Below are positions 1-11,560 of a stretch of 64,000 bases of DNA, one piece after another. This stretch comes from Isoetes taiwanensis (Eukaryota > Streptophyta > Lycopodiopsida > Isoetales > Isoetaceae): assembly GCA_021234155.1 (NCBI GenBank), contig JAJEKV010000028.1, positions 16,310,469-16,374,468 on the forward strand, in the 5' to 3' direction. Every line of letters begins with the position of its first letter. Position 1 is the first letter of the stretch. Below the pieces are notes generated by a model. It saw only the letters and a list, made by a program, of their open reading frames with translations. It had not been told where the DNA came from and made no database searches. Both the position numbers and the translations under genes were made by a program.

Positions 1-217
1 TTATATAATATAAATATAATTTCTTTTGCACTTTAAATGTTTTTTTGATGTAACATATAATGCAAGAGAACAAATAAAACTGACCGTAAGGCCATGATCG
101 ACTTGTGTATGCAGCTAGAGGCCCAGGCTCAGGGGAGCAACAAGGCGAGACCGTAGGGAAGAACGGACTCCGCCCGGGCCACACCCGGCAAGGAACCTAT
201 ATGAGGCGTTTGGTGCC
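1..217 (+). mobile_element. 5' leader of Gypsy element (partial)
   Basis: This is sequence ahead of the gag start of the Gypsy element. It begins AT-rich and becomes GC-richer after about 100. Any 5' LTR would lie before the window. I could not match this stretch to sequence after the pol end, so no LTR pair is claimed. Confidence 0.4.
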
Positions 218-3052
218 ATGACTCCCGAGGAAGAAATGTCTCAGATGAGAACGGACCTTGAGCAAATAAAGACCTTCTTGGCAGCCCAAGGAGGAGTTGT
301 TCCAGATGGCAGTGTCCAGTTGCCCGAAGCACCACCTCAGAATACGAAGAAGGACAAGAGGAAGAGCAAGAGAAGGAGGTCCCCCAGTACGGAATCCTCC
401 GACTCAAGCTCGGATTCGGACTCCGACTCCGAAGAAGAGGAAGAGCAGGTGCAGAACCAAAGGGACGACAGACACAAGGACACGAGGACCTCAAACTATC
501 AGAAGAAGGTAGACTCAGCATTGGGGAATGTATGGAAGGCCAGGAAGCTCGAGCAATTCTCAGGCGAGAACAGGTCAGGCATGGAAGCAGAGGCTTGGCT
601 CGATGAGATGAGTGAGTATGGTAACGCCTATGGTATGAAGGACAAGGACAAAGGCAGGGTGGCAACAGCCAACCTTAAAGGAGCAGCACGCATTTGGTGG
701 AAGGGTTATGCCAAGGCCCATGGCTTAAGCAGGGATGGTTGCAGGTTCAAAATGTTTGCCAAGGCTTTCAAGCGCCATTACGTCCCAAGGGAACACAAGT
801 CCAACATGATGCAGCAGTTCTACAGGTTGCAGCAAGGAAACAAATCAGTCCAGAAATATACAGAGGAATTCATGAGACTAAGGCTTTATGTGCCGAAGTT
901 GAGTGAAAAGCACGCAGTGGAGAGCTATATTGAAGGATTGAATGAGGAGATCCGCAAGCTTGTAAGGGCAATAAACCCTAAGACGGTATCAGACGCAGAG
1001 TCCAAGGCAATAAGCTTGCAAGGAATGGGGCCTCAGAACAGCGGACAGAGGCAGCAGTATTACCAAGATAAAGGCAAGGCAACAGGGAGTTATAGCCCTA
1101 GAGCAGCAAGTCCAGGTCCAGCTAAAGCCCCATATAGTGGCAACCATGGGAAGCAGCAGGAGAGGAAGCAGATGTCCTTCAAGGACAAGCAGGAGGGGTC
1201 AAATTACTCCAAAGCAGTGCGGTCCTTCTTGCAAGCAATGCCCAAGAAGAAGAGACAGGAGTGCATAGAGAGACAGCTTTGCTTCAGGTGCTTCCAGCCA
1301 GGCCACAGGACAGCGAACTGCCCCTTCGTCATGAGCGCAGCGCTAGCGGAGTTAGGTGGATGGGACACTCCGTCTGACGACGACGTCGAGGCAGCACGCG
1401 ACTATATTCAGGGTGAGTGTCACATTTTTGCTGCCATAGATACAGAACAAGCAGATAATCAGTATAAGGTAATTTCCACAGTAGGGAAGGCCAAGGCCAA
1501 GTCTTTCATAGTCCTGATAGACTCGGGAAGTAGCCACAACTTTGCATCCCCAAGAATGGTTGAGATGTTGAAGTTGAAACCATTGAAGTCAAAGCCGAGG
1601 CCCGTAGTCTTAGCAAGTGGAGCAGTAAGGCAAACGGGAGGCAAGAGAATAAACTTCGACATCGACTTGCCAGGAATTAATATCCAGATGGGGGCAAAAG
1701 TAATGGGTATCGGCAAGTACGACTTGATCATAGGAATGGAGTATCTTGGACTAGCAGGGGCCATCATTGATTGTGGAAAGCGGAAGGTGACCCTCACAAC
1801 GCCCGACGGCAAGATCATTGAGATCATAGGTAAAGAAGTTGTTCCCATCATGCAGTGTATGTCTAGTAAACGGCTGCTCAAGTGCATCAAGAGCGAGCAG
1901 ATAGCATATATCTTCAAGCTTGAGATCGAGGAGGCCGAATCAGAAGAAAGCAAGGAAGATAAGGTGCTCAGCAAGTTGCCCAAGCAAATAGCTAAGTTGA
2001 TCACGGAGTTCCACGATCTCTTTCCAGACGAGATCGAGCACCTCCCTCCTTACAGGGGAGTCGAGTGTGAGATAGCACTCGAACCGGGAATGAAGCCGAT
2101 GAGCAAGGCTCCATACAGAATGACAACGCAGGAGCTGACGGAGCTAAAGAAGCAATTGCAGGAGTTGCTCGACCTAGGCTTCATTAGACCTAGCGTCTCA
2201 CCATTTGGGGCACCCATTCTCTTTGTCAAGAAGAAGGATGGCAGCTTGAGGATGTGCATAGATTATAGGCAATTGAATAAGCACACCATCAAGAAGAAGT
2301 ATGCGCTCCCCAGATCAGATGACTTGATGGATCAGCTCCAAGGGGCAAAAGTCTTCTCCAAAATTGACTTAAGGTCAGGCTATCATCAAATCCGGATAAA
2401 GGAAGAAGACATCCATAAAACTGCCTTCAGAACGCGGTATGGGCACTATGAATTCACGGTAATGCCTTTCGGCTTATCGAATGCCCCGGCAACGTTCATG
2501 AGGCTCATGAACGACATCTTCAGGGAGTTCTTGGACACCTTCGTGATAGTTTTCTTTGACGACATTTTGGTGTATAGCAGATCTCTTGAAGAGCACGTAC
2601 AACACCTAAGGAGAGTGCTGGAGAAGTGGAAGAGGCACCAGTTGTACGCCAAGTGCCACTTCGCAACGGAGAAGGTGGAATACCTGGGGCATGTGATCTC
2701 AACAGAAGGAATCTCGACGGACCCTGCCAAGATTGAAGCAGTGATTCAGTGGCCGGCACCAAAGAATGTCCATGAGGTCATATGTTTTCTTGGCCTAGCA
2801 GGGTACTACAGGAAGTTTGTGAAGAACTTCGCAAAGATAGCAGCCCCGCTAACGGACTTGACGAGGGCGGAAAAGGTGAAAGATTGGACAGATCATTGGC
2901 ACAAGAAAGCCCAAGCAGGGTTTGAATTGTTGAAGGAAGCTTTGACAACCGCCCCCGTCTTAACCCTGCCAGACTCAGAGAAAGACAAGTTGGTGGCGAC
3001 GGACGCAAGTAAGATAGCCACAGGTGCAGTGCTCATGCAGGAAGAGCGATAG
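218..3052 (+). CDS. Ty3/Gypsy gag-protease-RT polyprotein (5' part)
   Basis: The frame has 944 codons from ATG 218. Residues 45-95 are a basic, then serine- and acid-rich linker. About 105-280 is a retrotransposon Gag domain, followed by a CCHC zinc knuckle starting at Cys355 (CFRCFQPGH...C). The aspartic protease has its catalytic triplet at D435 (DSGSS). The reverse transcriptase carries FFDD at 779-782, where most relatives have Y(V/I)DD or YFDD. The frame stops in early RNase H ([12 protein letters not shown]) at a double TAG, and homology continues in another frame a few bases on. Gene order and the downstream chromodomain make this a Gypsy chromovirus. It encodes the capsid and replication enzymes of the element. 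The copy looks young because gag through RT has no stop. Confidence 0.9.
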   Translation: MTPEEEMSQMRTDLEQIKTFLAAQGGVVPDGSVQLPEAPPQNTKKDKRKSKRRRSPSTESSDSSSDSDSDSEEEEEQVQNQRDDRHKDTRTSNYQKKVDSALGNVWKARKLEQFSGENRSGMEAEAWLDEMSEYGNAYGMKDKDKGRVATANLKGAARIWWKGYAKAHGLSRDGCRFKMFAKAFKRHYVPREHKSNMMQQFYRLQQGNKSVQKYTEEFMRLRLYVPKLSEKHAVESYIEGLNEEIRKLVRAINPKTVSDAESKAISLQGMGPQNSGQRQQYYQDKGKATGSYSPRAASPGPAKAPYSGNHGKQQERKQMSFKDKQEGSNYSKAVRSFLQAMPKKKRQECIERQLCFRCFQPGHRTANCPFVMSAALAELGGWDTPSDDDVEAARDYIQGECHIFAAIDTEQADNQYKVISTVGKAKAKSFIVLIDSGSSHNFASPRMVEMLKLKPLKSKPRPVVLASGAVRQTGGKRINFDIDLPGINIQMGAKVMGIGKYDLIIGMEYLGLAGAIIDCGKRKVTLTTPDGKIIEIIGKEVVPIMQCMSSKRLLKCIKSEQIAYIFKLEIEEAESEESKEDKVLSKLPKQIAKLITEFHDLFPDEIEHLPPYRGVECEIALEPGMKPMSKAPYRMTTQELTELKKQLQELLDLGFIRPSVSPFGAPILFVKKKDGSLRMCIDYRQLNKHTIKKKYALPRSDDLMDQLQGAKVFSKIDLRSGYHQIRIKEEDIHKTAFRTRYGHYEFTVMPFGLSNAPATFMRLMNDIFREFLDTFVIVFFDDILVYSRSLEEHVQHLRRVLEKWKRHQLYAKCHFATEKVEYLGHVISTEGISTDPAKIEAVIQWPAPKNVHEVICFLGLAGYYRKFVKNFAKIAAPLTDLTRAEKVKDWTDHWHKKAQAGFELLKEALTTAPVLTLPDSEKDKLVATDASKIATGAVLMQEER

Positions 3053-4890
3053 TAGCGTATGATTCCAGGAAGATGAACGACGCCGAAACGCGCTACCCGA
3101 CGCACGATCAAGAATTGCTTGCAGTTGTCAGAGCACTAAGAATTTGGAGGCACTACCTCTTGGGAAGGAAGTTCCAGTTGGACACAGATCATCAGAGCCT
3201 CCAATATGTATTCACGCAACCACACCTTAACCTGAGGCAGCGAAGGTGGATGGAGTTCCTCGAAGAGTATGCCTTTGATATAGTCTATAAGCCGGGGAAG
3301 CTCAATGTGGTAGCAGATACGCTTTCAAGGCATCCTCTGACAACTAGAGTGCATTGCAATGCAATTTCGACGCTCTCCAACGACTTCGGGAAGAAGATTG
3401 AAGAAACCTTGCCAACAGATGTGGACTTCAAGGAAGTATGGGCAAGCTTGTGCAAGGAGGCAAGAACAGATAAGGAGAGGGAAACCTTCAAAAATTTTAA
3501 GAAGGAAGGTAATCTCTTGTACCATAAGAACAAGTTGTGCGTGCCTGAATCATCAGAGGTGAGGAAGTTGATTCTCCACGACACCCACAACAGTCCAATA
3601 GCTGGCCACGCAGGATTTATGAAGACATATTTCAAAGTGCGCAGCAGCTATTATTGGCCAGGAATGAAGAAGCAGGTAGCTTGCTACATCAAGGAATGTT
3701 AGCTATGTCAGCAGACGAAGGCGGAGCAGCTTCGAATTCCAGGGGCATTGGAACCATTAGCGGTGCCGAACGCTAAGTGGGAGGTCATCAGCATGGACTT
3801 CATAACAGGGCTTCCAAGGACAGTAAGAGGGAAGGATGCCTTGATGGTCGTGGTCGACAAGTTGTCGAAGATGACACATTATGTGCCTTGCAGGACCACG
3901 GACACAGCTATGGATACAGCGAAGCTCTTCACCAAAAAAATCTTCAGGCTCCATGGCATGCCAAGGGAGATCATCTCCGACAGGGATCCGAAGTTCATCA
4001 GCGCCTTTTAGCAGGACCTATTTGCAACAATTCAGACGAAGCCATCCATGAGCACGGCGTATCATCCTCAGACGGATGGGCAAACGGAGCGGACCAACAT
4101 AATTTTGGAGGACATGCTACGAAACTATGTCTAGAACAAGCAAGGTATGTGGGAAGAATTTATTCACTTGGTGGAGTTTGCGTATAATAGCACCAAGCAG
4201 GAATCATCCCAAATGTCGCCGTTTATGATCAACTACGGCTACCAATGCCTAACTCCAGACACTTGGCACAATCTCGTGTCAAAGGTAGAGGTTTCGCAGC
4301 AAATGTTGGCCGACATGCAGCAGCTGGTGGAAGAGGTTCGAGGATATCTTCTTCCAGCAAGGAGTCGACAAAAGAGCATCGCCGACAAGCATCGGACAAT
4401 CAGAGAGTTCCAAGTTGGCGACAACGTGTGGCTCAAGATCAAAGTGAAGCAGGCGAAGCTCCGCATCGAAAATTGTAAGAAGCTTGCTCCAAGGTGGGCT
4501 GGACCCTTCAGAATAGTCAAGAGAGTAGGTAATCAATCCTACAAATTGGATCTACCAGCACACCTAAAGATTCATAAAGTCTTCCACGTGAGTTTGTTGA
4601 AGAAGCATACTCCAAATCCAGATGAAGTCTTGGACACTCCAACGTTGTTGGAAATGACAGAAGAGCAGCTGGAAATAGTTCCAGAATTGATTCTTGATAA
4701 AGCCTTCAAGAAAACAAGGAGATTAGAGTTTCTCCAATATTTGGTCAAGTGGAAACACTTGCCGGTGGAAGACGCGACATGGGTACTTAAGAAGGATCTA
4801 ATAAAGCAGTACCCACAGTTTATGGAGCAATGGGACGGCAAGGTCATCTCCGAAGAAATCGGCTCAAGCATGTCGATTTGTGTAGATTAA
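3053..4890 (+). pseudogene. Ty3/Gypsy RNase H, integrase and chromodomain (3' part of pol)
   Basis: One frame (phase 1) carries the rest of pol. It holds the RNase H end (YDSRKMNDAE, DALSRHP-like DTLSRHP), the integrase zinc-binding region, the integrase core (DFITGLP, DRDPKF, an [12 protein letters not shown] block) and a C-terminal chromodomain near 4700-4840 (FLQYLVKWK, DATWV, YPQFMEQW). Against the upstream frame there is one shift near 3050. Inside this frame the only stops are TAG at 3700-3702 (in the zinc finger, before LCQQ), TAG at 4009-4011 (where W is expected before QDLF) and TAG at 4132-4134. The natural end is TAA at 4888-4890. The chromodomain suggests chromatin-directed integration, as known for chromoviruses. 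With these breaks the copy should not be autonomous. Confidence 0.88.
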
Positions 4891-5674
4891 TGTCTTGTGT
4901 AGTTAAGATTGATCTACGCATGCAACCTATGCTTGGTATGGGTTGCATGCGTTGTTACCGATGATAAGACTACTACGGTGATCTCTAGGACGTGGTGTAA
5001 TGTCAATGTGGGCATGACCGCGGTTCCGCTTGGATGAGTGGGAAGGTAGATTAGAAAGTCTACTTCTGTCCCACGGAAGTAGACGACCTCGAGAGACAAG
5101 AGGTCATTCAGGAATGCATGATAGGAAAAGCACCTCTAGTCAATGCTTACGGGGAGGACCCTATCCTTCACGCCCCATATACGGGAAGGACTCTATCCTC
5201 CACGCTGGGCAACTAAAGGTGTAGGCATGAGCGCCATATAGGCATTATAGGGCGCTGTCTCCATGGCCACGATGGAAGAAGCATCCTCTTCCTACGCCGG
5301 GAGATTAGCCATGCATCCATGTAGATAGATGGGGTGGTTCCCTTATAACCAAAATTTTATTAATAATTAAAATGGTACTAACGTAGTCTCGACCTGCAGG
5401 CCAATAGAGCGCTCCGGAGGGCAAGGAGGTCGAGCTATGAAGACTTGCAACACAAATTTTGTTGGAACGTGTTGCAAGGAATGAAGAGTACCTCGAAGGA
5501 TAATTGTATATGAAACGTTAAAATTTTGATAAACTAAAATGTTGTGATAAGTGAAACTAATGAGTAACTTGTTTTAATGACGTTACGAATTGATAAGTTA
5601 TTTGATAAGGTAATGGCGTAATAATGTTCTAAAAATATTACCTTAAGGTAATCCTAATAATTGTATAAGTATAA
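4891..5674 (+). mobile_element. Region after Gypsy pol, possibly containing 3' LTR
   Basis: This stretch has no gene. It holds GC-rich short repeats (for example two related CCCTATCC/CTCTATCC...CACGC segments at 5158-5212) and then AT-rich DNA after 5340. A 3' LTR is expected here, but its ends could not be defined because the 5' LTR is outside the window. Confidence 0.3.
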
Positions 5675-5704
5675 CTAGTAAACGTGTGCCCGGCGTTGCC
5701 GGGC
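5675..5704 (-). mobile_element. Helitron 3' terminus (hairpin plus CTAG)
   Basis: On the minus strand a perfect 7-bp stem hairpin, GCCCGGC-AAC-GCCGGGC (5704 to 5688), is followed by nine bases and CTAG ending at 5675; the next base is T. This is the classic Helitron 3' end: a short GC hairpin about 10 nt before CTRR, inserted before T. The element body lies at higher coordinates. Its 5' TC end was not located. Confidence 0.7.
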
Positions 5705-6295
5705 TAATGTCCTGCCATGTTTTTTTTACTCGGCCTTTAACGTCCATATGTGCCAATTTCAACAACACCGCATCTTATTATTCGCAAAAATGAACATTAT
5801 TTGCTTTTGTAATTATTTTTGTTATTGAAATTGTCTAATGACAGTATCATCAATGTATTAACTTTGCGTTTATGGATTTCAGTAGAGAAAACAATGCTTT
5901 ATAAGGAATGTGGGGGACAACTAAATCTAGCTCTAAAGATAAAAATTGGAAAGACAGATCCAAAACTTATGCTCAAAATGTCGCCCTTAGAAGTTATCAA
6001 GTACATCAACAAAAAATAGGTACAGAAATGCAAAACACAAAATTTTGTCCTGATTCATTGGCGTACTTTAGTCTTGGTTTATTAAGGGTATCCGACAACC
6101 AAACGGCTTATTAATATAAGCCACCAAGGAGAGAAATTCCACTTTGTCTAAGTGATGACACCAATCATTTGAAGCCTAAAAATTAGACAAAATAAACTTT
6201 ACATAAGAAAAAAAGATAAGAATTTGAACGTCTCTACCCACTTAAAGGTTGAGCTCACGCATGAGCCGCATTGTTGTTGTGGCCTATTTATTGCT
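5705..6295. other. AT-rich DNA, probable Helitron interior
   Basis: I see no gene. Bases 5905-6045 are a diverged copy of 45885-46020 in the same orientation, including the shared segments ACATCAACAAAAAATAGGT and CACAAAATTTTGT. The stretch lies just inside the Helitron end at 5675, so it is probably element sequence. Confidence 0.4.
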
Positions 6296-6484
6296 GGCTT
6301 CACATGCACAGATTGTTGCAGAACGGCTGAGTCCTTGCTGAACTTGGGTTGAGCCAAAAGAAATTCAGCCCCGTTATAGGAGTTCAGCTATCGTAGGATG
6401 CTACCCGCGTGGTTGATTTAGCTGGACGCATTTGGAGCAGCACGCTTATATCTGCTGGCCCAAGAGATTATCATGTGAATGGCC
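6296..6484. mobile_element. Possible MITE with short inverted ends
   Basis: The left end GGCTTCACATG and right end CATGTGAATGGCC are imperfect inverted repeats about 190 bp apart. A related arrangement with the same CATGTGAATG right end is at 25296-25543. No target-site duplication was recognised, so the call is tentative. Confidence 0.35.
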
Positions 6485-6670
6485 CATGTCAACACTATAA
6501 TCTACCTTATTGATGAGTGAGTAACAATACCATGCGTGTCAACTTTTAAGTTGCTAATGTTGTTAGATTATCATGTGAACGGCCCATATGTCAACACTAT
6601 AATCTACCTTATTGATGCATGAGTAACAATAATAGTCTGCGTGTCAACTTATAAGTTGATAATGTTGTTA
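6466..6670. repeat. Tandem duplication, unit about 100 bp
   Basis: Two diverged copies start with GATTATCATGTGAA at 6466 and 6566. Both contain CAACACTATAATCTACC and end near AATGTTGTTAGAT. The first copy overlaps the right end of the putative MITE. Confidence 0.8.
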
Positions 6671-6675
6671 GATAA

Positions 6676-7001
6676 TAGGCATAAAACGTTTTGCGAAAAG
6701 TGCGCATAATTAATATAAATGTAATTACATTAAAAGTTCTAACTGTTTAATTAATGCAAGTATATTTGAAGCACCAAAGAGCTTTCCTAGGATTCATTGT
6801 TCATTTACGTTTTATTTCCTTACCAAAAAAAAAAGGCATTTAATTTTATCATCTATTTCAGCATATTTAAGTTTGATAAAACATTTAGCCTTTGAGACTT
6901 CGGTAATGGTTTGCAGCACATTGGTGTTAATCAATAAAATTCATTTGAACGGTCACTTCAATAGACTACTCCAAATATGCCTATCCATATGTCTATAAAA
7001 A
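6676..7001. other. AT-rich intergenic DNA
   Basis: No gene, repeat or RNA signal was recognised here. Confidence 0.5.
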
Positions 7002-8320
7002 TCATTGTATTCCATTTGCATGAAGGCATGAAATGCCACTGCAATATGGCATAAGTAATGAACAAAAAATAATGTTCGGTGCAGATTTATAACTTGGAAA
7101 TATAGACGCAAGCCTTGCAAAGCTCTTCGATGTCTCAGCAATATTGCTACTGGAAAGAATTAGTAGACACTCAAAGAGACACTTAGATTCAACAATCTGC
7201 ACCTGAAGACAGAATAATAAGAGTTTAGTAGCAGGTTCAGAAATAATAGAAAGATCTGTACATATAAACATCAGGGCCAAATGGCATAAGTTCAAAATTT
7301 TAAGACATCAACAATGTTTTCCCTCAAATCGCAGTTTTTGTGCATTGATTAACTTGATGGCATTGATTATAGAAATTTGATTAGCAATATATCTTCTTGT
7401 GGTAACTAATAAATATTTGAGCTTACCTCAACAGAAATGTAGATGACTTGGTGACCATAACTGGATATAGGTATATCTAGTTCCAAAACTGTAAAATTTA
7501 TTTTGGATGATGTCCCTATAAATGTATGGACCTCATAATGGAGCAATATATCTTCTTGTGATAACTAATAAATTATTTGAGCTTATCTCAACAGAAATGT
7601 AGATGACTTGGTGACCATTGTGAAAATAATTTGGAGCTATCATAGCACCCTGCATCATCAAAATAGCCATAAGTCCTACTAAAAATTAAAAACAACAAAA
7701 TACTAAAACCTAAATGTTACCTTCTCAAGCTTCAGACAATAATCTCCAAGTCCAACATAACAGAGCAAATAAAATAACAGAGCTGAACATGGCAAACAAA
7801 GCCTACATGATACTAAGTTCAATCTAAACTATTATAAGCGCCATTTCTTCTGTACAAAGTAAACTCTTAGCTGCATCAACCATAGATATAACTAACCGAG
7901 GTAAAGAGCTCATAGAAACAACCATGCAACAACGTTCTTGATTTCGTTAGTTCCTCAAATATTTGCAAAAGAGTTTGTGAAAAAGGGAAGAAAAGAAGCA
8001 CCTCTAGATGATTCCCCAGGTTTGGATCAGTTTCTGATTTGCTACAATGAACACAGAGCAAAATCGAGGCAACAAAATCAAAGTTTGTTGCTGACAACAA
8101 AGATGCATACCTTAACTGGTAAATCCAAAAGAAGAAAATATGCCTAGATAAAAAAGTCGAAAAGAAGAAAATGATTTGCAGCAAAATCAAAGAATAACAG
8201 AATAGCAAGAGATTTGAAAGCATCGTTCATGTAATTTTACCTGCAAAAATGCTTCAGAGGCTGGACTTGAAGGATATCACGAAAAGAATCGGACTCCTCT
8301 TTTGTAAAAAACCGTGGCAT
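7002..8320 (-). pseudogene. Candidate short spliced gene of unknown function
   Basis: I do not recognise the product. A chain of exon-like pieces shares phase and splice signals on the minus strand. Exon 1 is 8320-8241 (ATG, MPRFFTKEESDSF..., donor CAG/GTAAAA). Exon 2 is 8041-8002 (40 nt, acceptor TTGTAG, donor GAG/GTGCTT). Exon 3 is 7649-7587 (acceptor ATGCAG, ending in GHQVIYISVE). Exon 4 is 7202-7002 (acceptor CTTCAG, starting VQIVESKCLFECL, stop at 7002). Together they would give about 127 residues. Exon 3 ends in GAG/AT instead of GAG/GT, while a duplicated exon at 7488-7427 has the good donor GAG/GTAAGC but a different phase at its start. The gene may be broken, or this may be a captured fragment. 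Confidence 0.35.
7383..7618. repeat. 159-bp-period duplication containing an exon-like segment
   Basis: Segments starting at 7383 and 7542 share about 77 bp, from AGCAATATATCTTCTTGTG through GATGACTTGGTGACCAT. The minus strand of the shared part encodes GHQVIYISVE plus a splice-donor region. One copy keeps GT at the donor and the other has AT. Confidence 0.8.
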
Positions 8321-9060
8321 TCTTGAGCTTCTTGTGTGCCTGAAGCTGCCAGCCTGCTTCCGCATTCTGAAGCACTGGAAGAATGCTGAGGAGGAGAGTC
8401 AAGGAAGAAATGCAAGCCCGGATTTTCAGGCATACAGTAACGCTTAGAACATAACGTCTCTTTTGGAAACGGCCAGGTTTTGTGGAAGAAGCCATAACGG
8501 CTCAGAAATGGCCGCTCAATGGAGCGGCATGCATTATGTAAATTGCAAAGAGTATGATACTTCTGAAAGAAGTATGATCTTCGGTTCCTGTACCTGTACA
8601 GGCCAAAGATAAGAAACAAAAAAATGGTTGCAAAATATTCTGAAAGAGCTTTGTCTCAATAAACCTCTTTCAAAGAATTCTTCGCTGCCGCCTCTACGAA
8701 GCTCTGAAAATCATGCCATGATCAACAAAACCTGAGCATTTTCACAGCTCACTAAGGAAAGGTCTTCAAGCAACAGAGAGGTCTTCTAGATTTCCTCAGC
8801 GACCATGGCTAAGAACCCTAAGTCTAACAAATTGGCCCCAACAATCTCCCATTTTCGAATCATAGAAGGCAAAGGCGCCATCTGTAACAGGCCACAGTAA
8901 TGCCCACCATAGGGAAAAAAAAGTAACGGGCAGGAGGCCTGAACGAAATGAGTAACGGGGTAAAATTTTCCCAAAAATTCATTTTCCAGTACCAAAATCA
9001 CGCTTTTGGCCGGAAAATGGAGTGTTACCGGCGGCCGGAAAAAGGGAGACACCCCACCCC
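8321..9060. other. Intergenic DNA upstream of candidate gene
   Basis: No homology was recognised. The minus strand of 8277-8495 has an ATG frame with a hydrophobic stretch (SSLTLLLSILPVL), but it overlaps exon 1 of the candidate gene in another frame and lacks further support. Confidence 0.3.
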
Positions 9061-9074
9061 AAAAAAGTTTTAAG

Positions 9075-9183
9075 TAAGTAGATAGTAGTATATTGTATGC
9101 ATCAAGTTGATTGCAGGTCAGGAAGATCCCAAGGTGGGGAGACCCACGATGCTGCGGACAACATCAATTCAAGGTGGGGAGAA
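9075..9183 (+). mobile_element. 3' internal remnant and polypurine tract of LTR retrotransposon
   Basis: The short internal piece contains AAGGTGGGGAGA twice. The second copy, AAGGTGGGGAGAA, ends at 9183, directly before the LTR start TGTGACG. A purine run in this position is the plus-strand primer site of LTR retrotransposons. Confidence 0.6.
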
Positions 9184-10751
9184 TGTGACGTTCCAGCACA
9201 GTATACGGTCCCAGGACGTATACTGTACTGCCTCGTCACGCGTACACGCCAACCCGACTGACGTGTACGCCGACGTGTAGCCAAGCGGGTAGCCCCTAGG
9301 GGGGCAACTTGCAAGGTGTGTGCATCTATTAATGTGCACATTTACCAAGGTGCACATTTATCTAGGTGCACATTTTCCCATGTGGACCCTTATGCCACTT
9401 CATAAAGGCAAGTGGGCCACACCAATTATCCCACATGCTAAAAGGGGTAATTGGAAACCCTAGCCCTAAACCCTTGTCTATTTAGGTAAGAGAAACCCTA
9501 ACTTGCCATTTTAGGGCTCTGTTTTGCTTGCTCCAGGAGTCAAAACTGCCTCCCAGACTCTGTCTGAGCGAATTAGCTCGTTAGTTTCCCCCTCTAGCTT
9601 CATCTTCTAGCAGTTCAGCAGGATGGTCGAGTTCAGGGCAGGAGGAGCGAGCCAAGGATCAGGTATTTAGTCAATTTAATAGCCTAAACCGTCTTTCAGT
9701 CATTGAATCAGTAGGTTTAGCCTATTAAATTGCCCATAGCAGCCATCTAGATCCCTAGTTACTAAGCTCTAACTAAAGAACCTAACTCTATGATATAGAT
9801 TAGATCTAGTTCTTTAGTTCTTCTGTGATGTATATGGATGATGTATCTCTGTGAACTCATTGTATTGGGAAGGGGGGTAGAGACCCTAAGGCCTAGTAGT
9901 TGATGCTCCTAGCTAGCCTCTTTAGCACACTGTAAATTCGGCCTGTGTACAAGAACCACACCTGGTTGTGGGTGAAGGGGCCAGACTGGCTCATAAGGAG
10001 GTTCGTGTTCTGACTCTTGAACGTTCCCCCTGGTGTGTAAAGTCTATCGGGGATCACTGTGGACTAGGTCTAATGGCTTGCCACTGAGTGAGGGCAAGGC
10101 AGACTCGACACCCGTGGAGTGATGCGTCACTCTCCAGTGGGTTCAAGTCGAATAAGGGCAGTGGCCCTCTAGTCACCTCGAGTCAGCATGTAGATCTCTG
10201 GAGGGAGTGATCCCTACCTGCCCCATCGGAACTGGGGAGATGCAACCCAGGAATAGCCCCTTTGGCTATGCATCCGGCGGGCTACAGTCAGGTCCCAACA
10301 CTTTTCAACCTACTTTGCAAAGTGTGCACAGGAGGGGCGGATGAGTGGACTACCCTAAGCCATGTTCTCATGCCAGCCAAATCCATTGCCATGAATTCTG
10401 TATGCAATGAACTCTGGAGACCCAGACCGTCAGTCATCCCCCTTGAGTCTGAGCCTTGGGTAGGACTCCCACATGTGATGTGCTGATTTTGTCTATGCAG
10501 ATATGTAGTGAGCCATCCTTCGAGATGGTCGTGTGATGTTGTTGTTGTATACTGACATGTATGTTTACGCTTCCGCAGCTAGGTAGGCCCTGAAGGGAGA
10601 CAGGGTAAAATGACCCCTTCATTCTTCCCACTGGAACTTATCAAGGTTGCAGTGACACGTGGAGGGCCCTGTACCAGTATGGAGCTGGTATGGGGGATGA
10701 ACTCCTGTTCGTATACGGTGAGTGCACCGTATATGAGTAGGGGACGTCACA
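9184..10751 (+). mobile_element. Long terminal repeat (1,568 bp)
   Basis: The LTR starts TGTGACGTTCC and ends GACGTCACA, giving the perfect terminal inverted repeat TGTGACG/CGTCACA. A polypurine tract precedes it and no primer-binding site follows, so it is a 3' LTR of a truncated element. Bases 10214-10290 (CCATCGGAACTGGGGAGATG and following) match the minus strand of 54063-54145 at the same distance from the LTR end, so this family is also present at 53.6-57.5 kb. Three short GGTGCACATTT repeats lie at 9328-9375. The five bases on either side (GAGAA and GCTCA) do not form a clean target duplication. Confidence 0.7.
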
Positions 10752-10886
10752 GCTCAACCCTTCCATGCATGGCTTCTAAAGAATGCGATGCCAAGACAAA
10801 TCTATTTCACATAGCCTTCTTTAAATTGACTTTCAGCCACTCTTCATTCATCATTTCATGCCTTTCTTGCTTCTCTTGAATAGTTT

Positions 10887-11560
10887 CTAATCTACGGCGT
10901 GACTCATCATCAAATCACTAAGGTTGGGCAGGAAGAGAAGGGACTGCGTGCGTAGGAGTGGAGGACAATACTGGAGGACATGGAGATACAGGAGCAACAA
11001 GAGAATATGTGACCACCATAGAAGTGAGAGAGGCAGGTGCACTGGTAGTAGAAAGAGAGGCATAGAGGGTGATACACGACAGTAATCGGCAAAAGTATCA
11101 ACATTAGGGAACATCTTACCTAACTCATGACCATTGAGCAAAGACTGATGGTATCTGAAGAACAAAGGGCTATTCCTAATCATGACAAACTTCGGTAGTG
11201 AAGCAAAAATAGGCAGAAAGGCACAAATGCGAGGACCATTGATAAGAGTGGGCAAGATGCAATTCCAAGCCATTTGCAATAGCCACCATGAACTCAGGAA
11301 CTTGCAGTTCAATTGGAAAGTCTCCTAAGGCAAACCAACACGGCATGCGAAGAGCAGTAGACTTATTAGGTGCAAAGCCGGGTGTAATAGTGCCCCCACA
11401 AGGTTTCAACTCCATGCTCCACAAGCTTATCTACGGCAACTGAGGAGTCAAACATGACCAAGGAAAAACAAAATATTCTTTTTATCAAGAACTTTCATGG
11501 GGTCAAAATAGGTAGTCCTAGACTTTGAAGATGCTGCTTAAACCAAAAATCCATCCTACG
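10887..11560 (-). pseudogene. Degraded retroelement ORF1/gag-like relic
   Basis: Several minus-strand frames add up to a broken coding relic. The most telling part is near 11370-11290 (STALRMPCWFALGDFPIEL... followed by FMVAIANGLEL), which has the pattern of the nucleic-acid-binding ORF1/gag-like proteins of plant retroelements (W-x-L-x-x-x-P-x-x-L ... A-x-x-x-G). A proline- and serine-rich tail follows. Several stops and frame changes show it is dead. The family assignment is inference from this pattern. Confidence 0.35.

Noticed and set aside
129-665. Minus-strand 178-codon frame
   Set aside because: It is the shadow of the Gypsy gag gene, Ser/Pro/Leu-rich with no domain.
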